DNA of 64,000 nt from RBC074 sp964470555. GTDB lineage: Bacteria > Acidobacteriota > Blastocatellia > RBC074. The notes beneath the pieces were generated by a model. It was not told the DNA's origin, did no database searches, and saw nothing but the letters and a program-made list of their open reading frames with translations. The translations under genes were made by a program, and so were the position numbers. Below, piece after piece: positions 1-9,309 of the stretch (positions are counted from its first letter, which is position 1; each line of letters starts with the position of its first letter). The DNA lies in contig CAYYDG010000040.1 of the NCBI GenBank assembly GCA_964470555.1, positions 6,544-70,543 of the forward strand, given 5' to 3'.

Positions 1-1
1 G

Positions 2-148
2 AAAACCGAAGCCTTGCGCGCCGAATTCCAGCCCAACAGCACCGTCGGCGGCGCGGGCGACAAACTCCACCCGAATCGCGCTGGGTATCAAGCAATGGCA
101 AATGCGATAGATTTGAAATTGCTGCTGCCGACTGGCAAGAAGAAGTAA
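2..148 (+). CDS. SGNH/GDSL-type hydrolase, C-terminal end (partial)
   Basis: Only the last 48 codons are inside the window; the reading frame runs from base 2 to a TAA at 146-148. The visible peptide contains GDKLHPNRAGYQAMANAID, which matches the C-terminal block V of SGNH/GDSL hydrolases: D-x-L-H-P-N-x-x-G-Y-x-x-M-A, where the Asp and His belong to the catalytic triad with an N-terminal Ser outside the window. The Lys-rich end (TGKKK) is typical of a free C-terminus. These enzymes are usually secreted esterases, lipases or carbohydrate deacetylases; the substrate cannot be told from this fragment. Confidence 0.75.
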   Translation, partial: KTEALRAEFQPNSTVGGAGDKLHPNRAGYQAMANAIDLKLLLPTGKKK

Positions 149-290
149 GAGAATCGGCAATGGAAAGCGAACCAGCTTTTATTCAAGACATTCGCTTTTT
201 GTAGCTACTCACAGGGGCTGAGCGACTGATTGCATAAGTTGAGTGACTGCAGCGCGAAATGGCGTTTGCTCGGTTAAAAGTCGCGCCGCA

Positions 291-698
291 ATGACGATCC
301 ACGCCGTTGAACAACTCGACCAATTTTCGCGCGAAGAACTGTTGGCGCTGGTGAAAGAGTTGTTGCTGCTTGTCAGTCAATAGCAGAAGCGGATCGTGGA
401 GTTGGAAGTGGAAATCGCTAGCAGTGCGGTCGTCAAGAGTGATGAAACCAGCGCCCGCGTCAAAGGTCGCAACTGGTGGCAGAGGGTTTTCCTGAGCGAC
501 GCCGTGGTCTATCACACCATCGTCCCGACGCGCAGCGCCGCCGAAATCTAAGCGGTGATTGGCAGTCTGTGCGTCGAGGTTTGGGGCTGCGATTGCTTTG
601 GCGCGCAACTCAAAGTCAAACAAATGGTATTTTTGAAGTTTTTATCACGACATCGCAATTTTCCCGACCCATCTTACATTGAACAGGAGAACTTCTGA
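291..698 (+). pseudogene. IS66-family transposase relic (internally deleted)
   Basis: Reading from ATG 291, the frame gives an N-terminal coiled-coil segment (FSREELLALVKELLLLVSQ), a stop (TAG 381-383), then KRIVELEVEI, followed directly by SDETSARVKGRNWWQ. That last piece is the catalytic-domain block of IS66 TnpC (DET..R..G.NWW), which in intact transposases lies far downstream of the leucine-rich N-terminus. A second stop (TAA 549-551) interrupts the block ending in GCDCFGAQLK, after which homology is lost; the frame closes at 696-698. So the copy has lost the part between the coiled coil and the catalytic domain, carries two nonsense codons, and lacks the C-terminus. The sequence GTAGCTACTCACAGGGG at 201-217 could be the element's left end, but this is unverified. 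Confidence 0.7.
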
Positions 699-757
699 CC
701 TGCCAGCAATTTATTCTTCTGTCAGGTTTCAGTTGTCTTGGCTGTAGCTATAGAACG

Positions 758-808
758 CGAAGAAACACGAAGTCATCAACTTGCTTCGTGAATCTTCGTG
801 TTCCTTCG
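758..808. repeat. Imperfect inverted repeat / terminator-like hairpin
   Basis: Arms CGAAGAAACACGAAG (758-772) and CTTCGTGTTCCTTCG (794-808) pair at 14 of 15 positions around a 21-base loop, which itself holds a further CTTCGTG copy. It lies 10 bp past the end of the minus-strand M2 peptidase gene and may act as its terminator, but there is no T-run; the repetitive CTTCGTG wording suggests a dispersed repeat. Confidence 0.55.
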
Positions 809-817
809 TGGAGAAAC

Positions 818-2641
818 TTACTTCCCACTCATGGCCGCGTTTTGTTCGTCCAGCCATTTTTTCAGCGGCGCGAAGTAATCAATGATCGCGGTGGCGTCCA
901 TTTTGTCTTCGCCGGTCATGGCTTTCAGCGCTTCGGGCCAGGGTTTGCTTTGTCCCATTTCAAGCATCGCTTTCAGCTTTTCGCCCACCTGTTTGTTGCC
1001 ATAAATCGAACAACGATTGAGCGCGCCTTTGTACCCGGCTTCGCGGCAGAGCGAGCGGTGAAACTGGAATTGCAGAATGTGCGCCAGAAAGTAACGCGCG
1101 TAAGCTACATTGCCCGCAACGTGGTATTTGGCTCCGGCGTCGAAATCCGATTCGCTGCGCGCTTCGGGAGCGGAAATTCCCTGATATTTTTCGCGCAATT
1201 CCCACCAGGCTTTGTTGTAATCGGCGGCAGAAACTTCGCCGGAAAAAACTTTCCAGCGCCATTGATCCACCAGATAGCCGAACGGCAGGAACGCGACCTT
1301 GTCCAGCGCCAGTCGCATCAACAATCCCAAGTCGGCTTTTTCGTCCGGCACACTGTTGATGAATCCCAATTGTTTCAGATATTCCGGCGTTACCGACAGG
1401 GCGATGGTGTCGCCTATGGCTTCGTGGAAACCGTCGTTGGCGCTGTTTTGGTACAGCGGAGATTGCGGCGCGTACGCCATCTGGTAATAGTTGTGGCCGA
1501 GTTCGTGGTGAATCGTAGAGAAATCTTCTTCGTTGATGTTGATGCACATCTTGATGCGCACGTCTTTTTGATTATCCAAATCCCAGGCGCTGGCGTGGCA
1601 AACCACATCGCGGTCGGCGGGTTTGGTGAACAGCGACCGTTCCCAAAACGTCTGCGGCAAAGCTTCAAAGCCGAGCGAAGTGAAAAAGCCTTCGCCGTAT
1701 TTGACCATTTGCCGGGCGTCGGTTTTGCGGCTTTGCAGAATTTTGGTCAGGTCGAAGCCAGGATCGCCGGTCGGCGGTTTGACCAGTTCGTAAATGTTGC
1801 CCCACTGCTGGCTCCACATATTGCCGAGCAGATGCGCGGGAATTGGCCCCGCCGCCGGAACCGCATCGCCGTATTTTTGCCGCAGTTTGGCGCGCACGTA
1901 AGTATGCAACGAATCGTAAAGCGGTTTGACCTGCAACCACAGCCGCTCCATTTCGGCGGCGAAGGCGTCCGGTTCCATATCGTAATTCGACCGCCACATC
2001 GCGCCGTAATCCTTGAATCCCATTTCCTTCGAACCTTTGTTGACCAGTTCGACGAAACGCGCGTAATCCTTGCGGTAACTGCGCGAGACTTGATGCCAGC
2101 CGAGCCAGGCTTTTTTCAATTCTTCGGGATTGCGACTTGAAGCCAGAATTTTTTCCAGATCGCCCAGGCTCAGGCATTTTCCTTTATCGCCGTCGGGACA
2201 GTATTTGCCTGCGCCGTAAGCGCTTTCCATGGCGACGGAAATTTTGGTCAGTTCTTCGCGCTCTTTCGGATCGCCGGGCGCGGGCAGAGCCAGCGCCAGT
2301 TTCAACAGTTTCAATTTGCGCGCGACATCCGGCGCAAGATTTTGTCCGTCGAATTGCCGCGCTTGTTCGGCCAGTTCCTTGATGGTTTTGATGCTTTCTT
2401 CTTTGGCGGCGGCGGCCAGCGCTTCTGTGTCGTGGGTAATGAAATTGGACTGTACCCAACTTGCCCGGCCTTCTTTGATGACCACGTCCGAGTAACGCTT
2501 TTCGGCTTCTTCGATAAATTTAGCGGCGTCGGTAATGGTCGAAGTAGATTCCGTGCCGGCGCCCGAACAGGCCGCCAACAAAGTCACAGCCAGCAACGCG
2601 GCAGTTCTGAAGTTGAGAATGCGGGAAATGAAAACGATCAT
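818..2641 (-). CDS. Peptidase M2 family (ACE-like) peptidyl-dipeptidase, lipoprotein
   Basis: A 607-residue zinc metallopeptidase of the angiotensin-converting-enzyme (M2) family, expected to release C-terminal dipeptides from oligopeptides in the periplasm. The N-terminus is a lipoprotein signal (LLAVTLLAAC, lipobox Cys about residue 25). The zinc site is clear: HELGH at residues 379-383 and the third ligand Glu407 in HEAIGDT, the spacing typical of M2. Length fits bacterial single-domain M2 enzymes (about 600 residues). The gene stands alone, transcribed away from the small membrane protein upstream. A terminator-like hairpin follows at 758-808. Substrate is unknown; a nutritional role in peptide use is inferred. 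Confidence 0.93.
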   Translation of the reverse strand: MIVFISRILNFRTAALLAVTLLAACSGAGTESTSTITDAAKFIEEAEKRYSDVVIKEGRASWVQSNFITHDTEALAAAAKEESIKTIKELAEQARQFDGQNLAPDVARKLKLLKLALALPAPGDPKEREELTKISVAMESAYGAGKYCPDGDKGKCLSLGDLEKILASSRNPEELKKAWLGWHQVSRSYRKDYARFVELVNKGSKEMGFKDYGAMWRSNYDMEPDAFAAEMERLWLQVKPLYDSLHTYVRAKLRQKYGDAVPAAGPIPAHLLGNMWSQQWGNIYELVKPPTGDPGFDLTKILQSRKTDARQMVKYGEGFFTSLGFEALPQTFWERSLFTKPADRDVVCHASAWDLDNQKDVRIKMCININEEDFSTIHHELGHNYYQMAYAPQSPLYQNSANDGFHEAIGDTIALSVTPEYLKQLGFINSVPDEKADLGLLMRLALDKVAFLPFGYLVDQWRWKVFSGEVSAADYNKAWWELREKYQGISAPEARSESDFDAGAKYHVAGNVAYARYFLAHILQFQFHRSLCREAGYKGALNRCSIYGNKQVGEKLKAMLEMGQSKPWPEALKAMTGEDKMDATAIIDYFAPLKKWLDEQNAAMSGK

Positions 2642-2738
2642 TCGTGCCTCCTGATGGAAAAAGTTGTTTTTGACCTGCCGGTCAACTCAGGTCACAATGC
2701 GCCCAGCGATTTACCAATCGCCTCAGACAACACAGCTT

Positions 2739-2969
2739 ATGAATTCAAACAGTAAAAGAGAATTGATTGCCGGATTTCAGTATTTGCTGATCGGATTGAT
2801 TGCCGAATGTTCGGTGATTCTGTGGTTCGGCAATCGAACGCTCGCCCAGCGATTGGGCATCTGGGCGGCCATTGCCACCGCGCTCGGCATTGTCCGGTTC
2901 ATCATTCTGGCGTTTTCCGAATGGACTCGCAAAAACGACTGGCAAAACGTTTCGCGGCGAAACTGGTAA
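2739..2969 (+). CDS. Small membrane protein, function unknown
   Basis: A 76-residue protein if ATG 2739 (MNSNSKRELIAG) is used; an in-frame ATG at 2664 would add a Cys/Thr-rich stretch without membrane character and is less likely. Two hydrophobic stretches (roughly residues 9-27 and 36-57) suggest two membrane helices with a short charged hairpin (GNRTLAQR) and a basic, Trp-rich tail. It is transcribed divergently from the M2 peptidase and converges on the SDR gene 7 bp away. I do not recognise the family. Confidence 0.5.
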   Translation: MNSNSKRELIAGFQYLLIGLIAECSVILWFGNRTLAQRLGIWAAIATALGIVRFIILAFSEWTRKNDWQNVSRRNW

Positions 2970-2976
2970 TCAAACT

Positions 2977-3741
2977 TTAGACCATCAACTGCCCGCCGTT
3001 GATTTCGATCATTTCGCCTTGAATGTAAGCTGCGGCGTCCGAAGCCAGAAACGCAATCACTCGCCCGCATTCTTCCGAAGTCCCTGTTCGTTTCATCGGG
3101 ATTCCACCGACAAATTGTTCGATCATCTGCGGCGTGGACATTCGTTCGTGGAACGGCGTGTCAATTACTCCGGGAGCGACAGCGTTGACGCGAATGCCGT
3201 GCGGAGCCAGTTCTTTGGCCAAAGCTTTGGTCAAACAATGCACGCCCGCTTTGGCTGTGGCGTACACGCCCGCGCCGGGACCTCCGCCGTTGTGTCCGGC
3301 GATGGAACCGACATTGATGATGACACCGTTTTTGCGCGCGATCATGTCCGGCATGACGGTTTGCGAACAGAGCAACACGCTTTTCAGGTTCAGATTCATC
3401 ACCCGATCCCATAACTCTTCGCTGAATTCCTGCAACGAACAACGTTGCATCAAATCCCCCGCGTTGTTGACCAGAATATCAATCGCGCCAAGTTCGGCGC
3501 GCGCCGCTTCGGTCAGTGCGGTGGCTCCGGCTTTGGTGGAAACGTCGGATTGAATGATAACGGCTCGACCGCCGCCGGCTTCTATCATTCGTTGGGTTTC
3601 TTCGGCTCCGGCCACGTTTTTGTTGTAATTGACCGCGACCGCCGCGCCGCATTCCGCCAACGCCACCGCCGCCCAACGTCCAATGCCTGTGCTGGCTCCT
3701 GTAACCAGAGCGACGCGCCCGGTCATGTTCTGTTTGTTCAT
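2977..3741 (-). CDS. SDR family NAD(P)-dependent oxidoreductase (FabG-like)
   Basis: A 254-residue classical short-chain dehydrogenase/reductase. Seen: cofactor motif TGASTGIG at residues 14-21, NNAG at 92-95, catalytic Ser146, Tyr160 and Lys164 (YATAK), and a C-terminal INGGQ block. Closest by feel to 3-oxoacyl-ACP reductase or glucose 1-dehydrogenase subfamilies; the substrate cannot be settled. The start codon follows the nagA stop codon with no gap (stop 3742-3744, start ATG 3739-3741 on the minus strand), so the two are almost certainly co-transcribed and translationally coupled. That context makes a sugar or amino-sugar derived alcohol a plausible substrate, as an inference. Confidence 0.9.
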   Translation of the reverse strand: MNKQNMTGRVALVTGASTGIGRWAAVALAECGAAVAVNYNKNVAGAEETQRMIEAGGGRAVIIQSDVSTKAGATALTEAARAELGAIDILVNNAGDLMQRCSLQEFSEELWDRVMNLNLKSVLLCSQTVMPDMIARKNGVIINVGSIAGHNGGGPGAGVYATAKAGVHCLTKALAKELAPHGIRVNAVAPGVIDTPFHERMSTPQMIEQFVGGIPMKRTGTSEECGRVIAFLASDAAAYIQGEMIEINGGQLMV

Positions 3742-4923
3742 TCAATGCTCCTTGCCTGTGGATGAGTGATAAACGATTTCCCCGTTGACGATGGTGGCGA
3801 TGACATTCAGCTTTGCCGCCGTTTCGTCCCAATCAAAAAGAACCAGATCCGCCGCTGCCCCTTTTTCAATTCGTCCGAAACTTTCTGCTTTGCCAAGCGC
3901 TTCTGCCGGATTGGCCGTCGCCATTTGCAGCGCTTCGTCCAATGTCACGCCGGAATATAAAACGGCTTTGCCAATCGAATCGTGCATTTCCACAGCCGAC
4001 CCGGCCAGATAAGGCGTGCCGGGCAAACAGACGCGCCCGGTTTCCAGAACTTCGACTTCGACATTGCCGAGCTTGTATCTACCAGGCGAACAACCGGCGG
4101 CGGCAATGGCGTCTGTGACCAGAATGCTGCGTTGGACGCCTTTGCTGCGCAAAAAACATTTGACCACTGATGGCGGCAAATGATGGCCGTCCACGATGAA
4201 GCTCGCGCACAGATTGTCGTTGGCCAGTTGTTCCCAGATGTAATTGACGTGGCGATCAATTTTCGCGTGCGATCCATTGCCCAGATGCGTGGACATTTTC
4301 GCTCCGGCGCGGACGGCGTCGGCGATTTGTTGCGGAGTCGCCGCCGTGTGACCGATGGCAACGACGATGCCTGCTTTGGCGGCGCGTTCGATGAACGCAC
4401 AACATTCCGGCCATTCCGGCGACAGCGTCAGAATGACGATTCGCCCGTTTGCCGCTTCCTGCCAACGCTGAAACTGTTCCCAATCGGGCGGGCAAGCGTG
4501 TTGGCGAGGATGCGCTCCGCGCGGACCGTCTTCGGTGGAAATGAACGGCCCTTCCAGATGAATTCCGGCAAACGCGCGTTGAAATTCCGGCAAGCTCTCA
4601 GCGGCGCGAACCAGATTGGTCAAACAGGCGGTGATGTGTTCGGCAGATTCGGTGATGATGGTCGGGCAAAATTTCGTCACGCCAGTTCGCCACAATCGCC
4701 GCGTGATTTCGGCAATTTGCTCCGTCGTCGTTGCCGTGTCGTTGAAATCCATTCCGCCATAGCCATTGACCTGCAAGTCCACAAAACCCGCCGACAGCCG
4801 CAAGCTGGCGTCGCCAAGCTCGCAAGGCGAATTGTCAGCGGCGGCGATCTCGGCAATCCTGCCGCTTTTAATCTGTAGAACTGAGTCTTTGTCCGATGCA
4901 CCAATGCGTCCTTTAAGTTTCAT
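3742..4923 (-). CDS. nagA: N-acetylglucosamine-6-phosphate deacetylase
   Basis: A 393-residue amidohydrolase that removes acetate from GlcNAc-6-P (or a closely related amino-sugar phosphate), feeding cell-wall or chitin sugars into glycolysis. Supporting blocks: GFVDLQVNGYGGMDFND (residues 46-62), HLEGPF with metal ligand Glu124, GHTAA with His192, THLGNG with His213, and the catalytic Asp271 in VTDAIAAAG. The usual T-H-L-F-N-A-M loop is THLGNGSH here, so a variant substrate such as GalNAc-6-P is possible. It is the first gene of a two-gene operon with the SDR downstream; no nagB or PTS gene is in the window. Confidence 0.85.
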   Translation of the reverse strand: MKLKGRIGASDKDSVLQIKSGRIAEIAAADNSPCELGDASLRLSAGFVDLQVNGYGGMDFNDTATTTEQIAEITRRLWRTGVTKFCPTIITESAEHITACLTNLVRAAESLPEFQRAFAGIHLEGPFISTEDGPRGAHPRQHACPPDWEQFQRWQEAANGRIVILTLSPEWPECCAFIERAAKAGIVVAIGHTAATPQQIADAVRAGAKMSTHLGNGSHAKIDRHVNYIWEQLANDNLCASFIVDGHHLPPSVVKCFLRSKGVQRSILVTDAIAAAGCSPGRYKLGNVEVEVLETGRVCLPGTPYLAGSAVEMHDSIGKAVLYSGVTLDEALQMATANPAEALGKAESFGRIEKGAAADLVLFDWDETAAKLNVIATIVNGEIVYHSSTGKEH

Positions 4924-4970
4924 TCAGACGTATTCACTTTCCGATTCGTGTTTGATTCAAATCTTCAATG

Positions 4971-5076
4971 GAGACTGTTCAGAGTAACGCCTTTAGGCGG
5001 AAGCGAGTCGTTTGGCAGCAAGGTCAGGCGGCTGAAGCCGCTGCCGCCGCCTAAAGGCGGTACTCTGAACAGCCTC
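4971..5076. repeat. Long inverted repeat, MITE-like element
   Basis: Two 30-bp arms (4971-5000 and 5047-5076) are reverse complements at 28 of 30 positions; each contains TTCAGAGTA-CGCCTTTAGGCGG or its complement. The 46-bp centre holds a smaller hairpin (GCGGC-TGAA-GCCGC). It lies between the nagA start and the promoter region of the next gene. No coding capacity. The shape resembles a non-autonomous palindromic element rather than a terminator, since it is upstream of both flanking genes. Confidence 0.75.
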
Positions 5077-5149
5077 TTTCGTTCCTTGACCTGAGAAAAA
5101 GCGCGCGAACTTTAGCACACGCCCTTCGCGGCGAAGTAGCTGTTGGGAG

Positions 5150-5155
5150 TATAAT
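5150..5155 (+). promoter_or_regulatory. Putative -10 box (TATAAT)
   Basis: A perfect TATAAT sits 39 bp before the ATG at 5194. No good -35 hexamer is seen 16-19 bp upstream (GC-rich, TTCGCG at best), so this is a tentative sigma-70 promoter for the exported protein downstream. Confidence 0.35.
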
Positions 5156-5193
5156 CCGCCCACCTTCTGAATTGCGCACTTCGTTCAAGCATT

Positions 5194-6687
5194 ATGAAGA
5201 AAACCATGTTCAACAGATTTCTGGTCGCAGCAATGCTGGCGCTGGTTTGTGGATTCGTCCCGGCGTTGGCGCAGAAACCCGATCCACAACAGTTGGTCGA
5301 ACTTCGCCGATTGCGCGATGAATTGAAGGCAACGGATTCGCTTCGCACTGCCGACGCGGTGGTGGTCATCAACGAACGCGCGATTGCCGAAGCCGCGCAG
5401 CAATTCATCGGTCTGGAAATCAAATTGTCCAACGGCACTCTGGTCAAATTGACTTCGCTTGACAGCCGAATAACCACCGGCGCGGCCATCATCAAGCTGG
5501 GGCTTCAGTACAAATCGGTCAATCTGCAATTGACGGGAAGAATTGCCAGTGGGCAAATCAGCGATGGCCAGATGCGCATGCCGATTCGCGTAACTGATGT
5601 GAAGTTGCTGAACGGCGGCGTGTCGGGCTTGCTGGTGAAAACGATGTTTGGCGAATGGCTCAAACCCGACAAATGGAATGAAGAATTGCCTTCGCTGGAT
5701 TTTCCGTTGGAATTGACGGAAGAAATGGAAATTCCCGCCACTCAGTTTGCGACAGGCAATTCCGGCAACAATGCGAACGGTGGCGAAGCTCAATCGTTGC
5801 CGGTGGAAATTTCCACGCCGGCTTATCGCGTGCCGTTGAAACTGATGCTGACTTCGCTGTTCGTCCTGGACAAGCGAGTCGTGATTGCCTTGCAAATCAA
5901 TTCAGCGACTCCGATAACGGTTCCGGTTGTCGAACCGGTGAGTAATTCATTTGATGCGCTGGCGCTGGAAAACGAAATCTTCCAGCTTGGAGCCTGGCTG
6001 ACCACGGACAACGACGTTCGGTTGAGGTTGGGCCGCAATGTGCTGGGTTCGTTGTTGGCGAACATCGCCGGGCAGCAAAATCCAGACATGAATTTCAAAT
6101 TGAAGCAGGGAAGAATTCGCACCAACGAAATCAGCGCGGGCATTTCGATCACCAATTACACCGATGTCGAAAGCGGCGAAGGTCAGGCGGACATCAGCGA
6201 ACTGAGAGTTGAAAACATTGCCGACAACAGGGTCAACGTTCGCATGAGCGGAAATGGCATTGTGGATGCTCGCGTCAAAGGCAGGGAATTCGGCGTGCCT
6301 TACGGATTGTCGCCGCGCACGAAATTCAATGTCCATGACCAACTGGTGCCTCTGGAATTTCTGAGCGACAGCGGCAAAGCCATTTTCCGCGCCGTTCCCG
6401 GTTCGGTGTTGCCGGTCAATTTGCGATTCACGTTGAACGTGGCTGGGAAAGAGATTGGCGTCAATCGTTCGGAGGCCGTGCAAATTGACCGCTGGCTGAA
6501 TCGAGTTGAATTGCCCGCCTTGCTCAACCGGGAAATCATGTTGCCGCGCAAAATGGAAATAGACGCCGGCAGCAACATACACACAACGGAAAGAAAGAAA
6601 CTCAATTACATACTGTCGAATCTGCGCGTGGCGACCGGCAACGACGCCATCGAAATTTTTGCCGATGTGAAATTGTCGCCGCCATAG
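5194..6687 (+). CDS. Exported protein of unknown function
   Basis: A 497-residue protein with a clear Sec signal peptide (MKKTMFNRFLVAAMLALVCG, cleavage near ALAQ, about residue 26). The mature part is mostly predicted beta strand with alternating hydrophobic residues, repeated ELT/LKQG-like strands and no cysteine-rich or catalytic motif that I can recognise. Repeated short blocks such as VPLKLMLTS and LPVNLRFTL may reflect related beta-sandwich or lipid-binding subdomains, but this is weak. It is followed 45 bp later by the FtsX-type permease genes on the same strand, so it could be a periplasmic partner of that transporter. No function assigned. Confidence 0.75.
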   Translation: MKKTMFNRFLVAAMLALVCGFVPALAQKPDPQQLVELRRLRDELKATDSLRTADAVVVINERAIAEAAQQFIGLEIKLSNGTLVKLTSLDSRITTGAAIIKLGLQYKSVNLQLTGRIASGQISDGQMRMPIRVTDVKLLNGGVSGLLVKTMFGEWLKPDKWNEELPSLDFPLELTEEMEIPATQFATGNSGNNANGGEAQSLPVEISTPAYRVPLKLMLTSLFVLDKRVVIALQINSATPITVPVVEPVSNSFDALALENEIFQLGAWLTTDNDVRLRLGRNVLGSLLANIAGQQNPDMNFKLKQGRIRTNEISAGISITNYTDVESGEGQADISELRVENIADNRVNVRMSGNGIVDARVKGREFGVPYGLSPRTKFNVHDQLVPLEFLSDSGKAIFRAVPGSVLPVNLRFTLNVAGKEIGVNRSEAVQIDRWLNRVELPALLNREIMLPRKMEIDAGSNIHTTERKKLNYILSNLRVATGNDAIEIFADVKLSPP

Positions 6688-6732
6688 GAATTCGTATCCG
6701 ACGACTGAGGTTCACCGTCTGGAAAGCCATCT

Positions 6733-7964
<1,232 letters not shown>

Positions 7965-7968
<4 letters not shown>

Positions 7969-7985
7969 TCAGAAGTCGGTAGTCA
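7965..7985. repeat. Heptameric tandem repeat (3 units)
   Basis: GTAGTCA-GAAGTCG-GTAGTCA: three 7-bp units sharing the G-x-AGTC core. The first unit contains the TAG stop of the upstream permease gene. Similar to the short heptamer repeats found elsewhere in this window. Confidence 0.5.
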
Positions 7986-8015
7986 GAATTCCTGTTCCCG
8001 ACTCCTCCCAAAATT

Positions 8016-9275
8016 ATGAACTTCTTCCGCAACGACATTCTGGAAAATCTGAAAATGGCGATGGACACGCTGCGCATGAACAAGATGCGTTCGTTTCTGA
8101 CTGTGCTGGGCGTGGTGATTGGAGTCTGGACGGTGATGGCCATCGCTTCGATCATCAGCGGCATTGATTACGCCGTCACCAAACAGATCGAATCCATCGG
8201 AACCAATTCCATCTTTGTGACCAAGACGGAGCGCGGCGTTCGGTTTGGCCCGCCGACTCGTGAAGAGCGCATGCGAAAGCCGCTCAGCTACGAAGATGCG
8301 ATTTCACTGGGCGAACTGCCCAGCGTCAGCGTTTCCACGCCGATTCTGAACATCACCAACGATTTTTTCGGTCGCAAGCTGGTCGTCAAAAGCAGCGGCA
8401 AGGAATCGGCAGCGGTCGTCTTGCAAGGCGTCACGCCCGATTACGAACAAACCGGAATATGGGTGATGAGCGCCGGACGATTCTTCACCAAGTCGGAAAA
8501 CGATTCGCGCGAAGAAGTGTGCGTCATCGGCGGTTCGGTGGCGGAACAGTTTTTCCCTATGCTCAACCCGCTGGACAAGATGTTGACCATCGGCGGACGT
8601 GAATTTCGCGTCATCGGAGTATTGGAAAAACGCGAACAACTGTTCGGTGGCGGCGAAGGGAGCAACGACCAGAACAACATCATCTTTATGCCGTTCAGTC
8701 TGGCGCAGAAACTGAAACCGCGCGCCGACGATGTTTACATCACGGTCGTCGCCAAACCCGGAATGCTGACTCAGGCTTTGGATGAAGTGACCGGGCAATT
8801 GCGAATTCGTCGCCAGGTCTTGTTCGACCAACCGAACAATTTCGGACTGGCGACGGCTGACGGCATCATCAGCACATTCCGTTCGATCACGTTCGGCGTG
8901 GCGCTGGCGATGGTGGTCATTTCATCGGTCGGATTGATGGTCGGCGGCATAGGCGTGATGAACATCATGCTGGTCAGCGTCACTGAACGAACTCGCGAAA
9001 TCGGCATTCGCAAAGCCATTGGCGGGCGACGTCGCGACATCTTGTGGCAATTCCTGATCGAAGCGATGACGTTGACCGGAATGGGAGGATTGATCGGACT
9101 CGGCATTGGCTGGTTGACGACCTTGCTGATTCGGATGGTGGTGCCTTCTTATGTTCCGTTGTGGGCGCCCATCGCCGGTTTCGTTTCCAGCGTAGGCATT
9201 GGATTGGTGTTTGGTTTGTGGCCAGCCTGGAAAGCAGCGCGGCTCGATCCAATTGTCGCGTTGCGATACGAATAA
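8016..9275 (+). CDS. ABC transporter permease, MacB/FtsX type (second of pair)
   Basis: A 419-residue paralogue of the preceding permease with the same architecture: N-terminal helix (RSFLTVLGVVIGVWTVMAIA), periplasmic MacB_PCD domain, and C-terminal FtsX helices with NIMLVSVTERTREIGIRKAIGG and the ending PAWKAARLDPIVALRYE. The two genes are 47 bp apart on the same strand and probably form one transcription unit with the exported protein at 5194. The two permeases differ clearly in their periplasmic domains, so a heterodimer with different partner contacts is plausible. The cognate ATPase must be encoded elsewhere. Confidence 0.92.
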   Translation: MNFFRNDILENLKMAMDTLRMNKMRSFLTVLGVVIGVWTVMAIASIISGIDYAVTKQIESIGTNSIFVTKTERGVRFGPPTREERMRKPLSYEDAISLGELPSVSVSTPILNITNDFFGRKLVVKSSGKESAAVVLQGVTPDYEQTGIWVMSAGRFFTKSENDSREEVCVIGGSVAEQFFPMLNPLDKMLTIGGREFRVIGVLEKREQLFGGGEGSNDQNNIIFMPFSLAQKLKPRADDVYITVVAKPGMLTQALDEVTGQLRIRRQVLFDQPNNFGLATADGIISTFRSITFGVALAMVVISSVGLMVGGIGVMNIMLVSVTERTREIGIRKAIGGRRRDILWQFLIEAMTLTGMGGLIGLGIGWLTTLLIRMVVPSYVPLWAPIAGFVSSVGIGLVFGLWPAWKAARLDPIVALRYE

Positions 9276-9309
9276 GCACGCAGTTCCACACTTCACACTC
9301 AAGGAAATC

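Noticed and set aside
788..2140. Long plus-strand open frame (450 codons) across the M2 peptidase gene
   Set aside because: Antisense to a clear zinc peptidase; composition rich in Phe, Arg and Val as expected for a shadow of GC-skewed codons, with no RBS or domain.
2664..2738. Upstream start for the small membrane protein
   Set aside because: Adds a non-membrane stretch overlapping the leader of the M2 gene; ATG 2739 gives a compact two-helix protein.
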